From assembly GCA_910578735.1 (NCBI GenBank), contig CAJTSQ010000066.1, positions 1-6,974 on the forward strand: 6,974 bases of DNA. The letters run 5' to 3'. The notes under the pieces were generated by a model. It was not told the origin of the DNA. It was given only the letters and a program-made list of their open reading frames with translations, and did no database searches. Positions 6,467 through 6,974 of the stretch are shown one piece after another. The stretch comes from an uncultured Oscillospiraceae bacterium. GTDB taxonomy: Bacteria; Bacillota; Clostridia; Oscillospirales; Oscillospiraceae. Both the position numbers and the translations under genes were made by a program. Position 1 is the stretch's first letter, and each line of letters opens with the position of its first letter.

Positions 6467-6506
6467 GCCCGCGTAGCTCAGTCGGATAGAGCGACCGCCT
6501 CCTAAG
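6467..6506 (+). pseudogene. 5' half of a tRNA-Arg(CCT), copy 1, truncated after the anticodon
   Basis: These 40 bases form the 5' half of a tRNA: acceptor strand GCCCGCG, TA, a complete D arm (GCTC...GAGC), the anticodon-stem strand ACCGC and the loop CTCCTAA with anticodon CCT, then G. The 3' strand of the anticodon stem should follow as GCGGT but is GTAGA, and no acceptor partner follows, so it cannot fold as a tRNA. A weak AGCG-TTC similarity to a T arm lies near 6517-6524. Because it stands directly behind the promoter, it may be the remains of the original gene. Confidence 0.8.
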
Positions 6507-6560
6507 TAGAGGATGGAGCGCTTCCCCAAAACCGTATATTTAACGCATACAAGTGAATAT

Positions 6561-6600
6561 GCCCCGATAGCTCAGTTGGATAGAGCGACTGCCTCCTAAG
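6561..6600 (+). pseudogene. 5' half of a tRNA-Arg(CCT), copy 2, truncated after the anticodon
   Basis: A second 40-base tRNA 5' half: acceptor GCCCCGA, TA, complete D arm, anticodon strand ACTGC, loop CTCCTAA, then G. It stops matching at the same base as copy 1. The following bases (6601-6629) cannot complete the anticodon or acceptor stems. They do contain GTTCG-TCCGC and a terminal ACACCA, which could be an eroded T arm and CCA end. It begins 94 bases after copy 1 and 81 before the intact gene. Confidence 0.8.
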
Positions 6601-6641
6601 TGTGCGTAGTTCGTCCGCCAATGACACCAAAAATTCCATAT

Positions 6642-6718
6642 GCGTCCGTAGCTCAGCAGGATAGAGCGTCCGCCTCCTAAGCGGAAGGCCAGCGGTTCGA
6701 ATCCGCTCGGGCGTACCA
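6642..6718 (+). tRNA. tRNA-Arg (anticodon CCT), complete, CCA encoded
   Basis: A 77-base cloverleaf. Acceptor GCGTCCG pairs with CGGGCGT, with G-T pairs at the first and fourth positions. The D arm is GCTC/GAGC, the anticodon stem TCCGC/GCGGA with loop CTCCTAA (anticodon CCT, reading AGG), the variable loop AGGCC, and the T arm AGCGG-TTCGAAT-CCGCT; discriminator A and encoded CCA follow. It is the only one of the three tRNA-like units here that folds completely. The end G-T pair and a 5' half unlike those of copies 1 and 2 leave open that its two halves have different histories. Confidence 0.93.
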
Positions 6719-6723
6719 TTTTT

Positions 6724-6753
6724 GCCGCAAACATCGCTGTTTGCGGCGTTTTT
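6724..6753 (+). terminator. Rho-independent terminator of the tRNA locus
   Basis: A perfect 9-bp stem (6724-6732 with 6739-6747) with a six-base loop ATCGCT is followed by G and five T residues. It starts 5 bases after the tRNA CCA end and works only rightward, since no T-tract follows the stem on the minus strand. Confidence 0.88.
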
Positions 6754-6877
6754 CTGCATTAAAAGTTCAATAAGCGATTTACGAAATTCGCAAAGCGTCT
6801 TAGAGAACCACAGAGTTGGCACTGGTAATTAAATACGAAGTGATTTGGGGATTTTTGTTAATTTGGCACCATCTGGC
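6754..6877. other. AT-rich intergenic stretch with an imperfect palindrome
   Basis: About 125 bases, clearly richer in A and T than the rest of the window, hold no convincing gene or promoter. An imperfect palindrome (GCGATTT, ACG, AAATTCGC; 6774-6791) and two copies of TTGGCAC near 6813 and 6863 are the only structures seen. The composition change right after the tRNA is compatible with the edge of acquired DNA. Confidence 0.4.
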
Positions 6878-6974
6878 TCATATCTCTGAATCGGCCTTTC
6901 CAACATTCTGGCCGCTTAGGACACTGGCCAACATCTCACGCAGTTCAGGCGACTTCTGGAGCTGATCCACAAGA
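6878..6974 (-). CDS. Possible C-terminal end of an unrecognised gene, cut by the window edge
   Basis: The minus strand is open from the edge for 31 codons to a TGA at 6878-6880. The end reads LVDQLQKSPELREMLASVL followed by a short polar tail ending SEI. The first part looks like an amphipathic helix, which favours a real protein. Codon choice (TTG, CTA, ATA, CGT, TCA) differs from the G/C-ending codons of the other genes, hinting at acquired DNA. An open stretch this short could occur by chance and no family is recognised. Confidence 0.42.
   Translation of the reverse strand, partial: LVDQLQKSPELREMLASVLSGQNVGKADSEI

Noticed and set aside
6467..6629. Copies 1 and 2 as working tRNA genes
   Set aside because: Neither can form the 3' side of the anticodon stem or close the acceptor stem, so neither should give a mature tRNA.
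6467..6681. Three repeated units read as a short CRISPR-like array
   Set aside because: The repeats are tRNA 5' halves, differ in their acceptor bases, have unequal spacers (54 and 41 bases), and no cas gene is present.
6502..6822. Minus-strand reading frame of 106 codons with PERIRTAGLPLRRRTLYPAEL
   Set aside because: It is the antisense translation of the tRNA-Arg units. The RRR-x-LYPxEL pattern repeats because the tRNA 5' halves repeat. Such antisense-tRNA products are a known source of false protein annotations.

Overview
The window looks like chromosomal DNA from a GC-rich Gram-positive anaerobe of the Clostridia, most like the gut Oscillospiraceae/Ruminococcaceae. This is inferred from three things: G/C-ending codons with AGGAGG-type ribosome binding sites and TTG/GTG starts, sigma-A-like TTGACA/TAAAAT promoters, and the kinds of gene present (MarR plus a paired ABC exporter, and a small LytTR regulator with membrane partners). 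No species-level marker is visible.

Bases 1-236 hold no gene. They carry a possible terminator and a possible leftward promoter at the left edge, then a strong rightward promoter followed by two ATTAA-N4-TTAAT operators. This drives a three-gene operon (237-4511): a MarR-family repressor and two ABC half-transporters that form one heterodimeric exporter. The first half-transporter is the degenerate partner (Walker B Asp-Asp, H-loop Gln). The second is the catalytic partner (Asp-Glu, His) and carries about 100 extra residues between its membrane and ATPase domains. The likely circuit is that MarR represses its own promoter until an effector releases it, and the exporter is then made. A 13-bp GC-rich hairpin ends the operon.

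Facing this operon is a three-gene leftward operon (6308 down to 4554): a 155-residue LytTR DNA-binding protein, a 263-residue membrane protein whose first half resembles DUF3021, and a 172-residue membrane protein. The genes overlap. The layout matches the LytTR regulatory systems, in which a membrane protein restrains a LytTR activator. Just upstream of a clean TAGACA-17-TATACT promoter lies a 21-bp-period direct repeat containing ACCGACT, probably the LytTR binding site.

The right end (6411-6753) is a tRNA locus with its own promoter and terminator. It holds one complete tRNA-Arg(CCT), preceded by two 40-nt copies of only the 5' half of such a tRNA. Both stop matching at the same base just after the anticodon. 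This looks like a scar of repeated site-specific recombination at the anticodon loop, or an eroded tandem tRNA array. Beyond it the DNA is visibly more AT-rich, and a possible gene end on the minus strand runs off the window.

Most worth following up: the tRNA half-gene array, the LytTR/DUF3021-like fusion operon with its repeat between two divergent promoters, and the double MarR operator.
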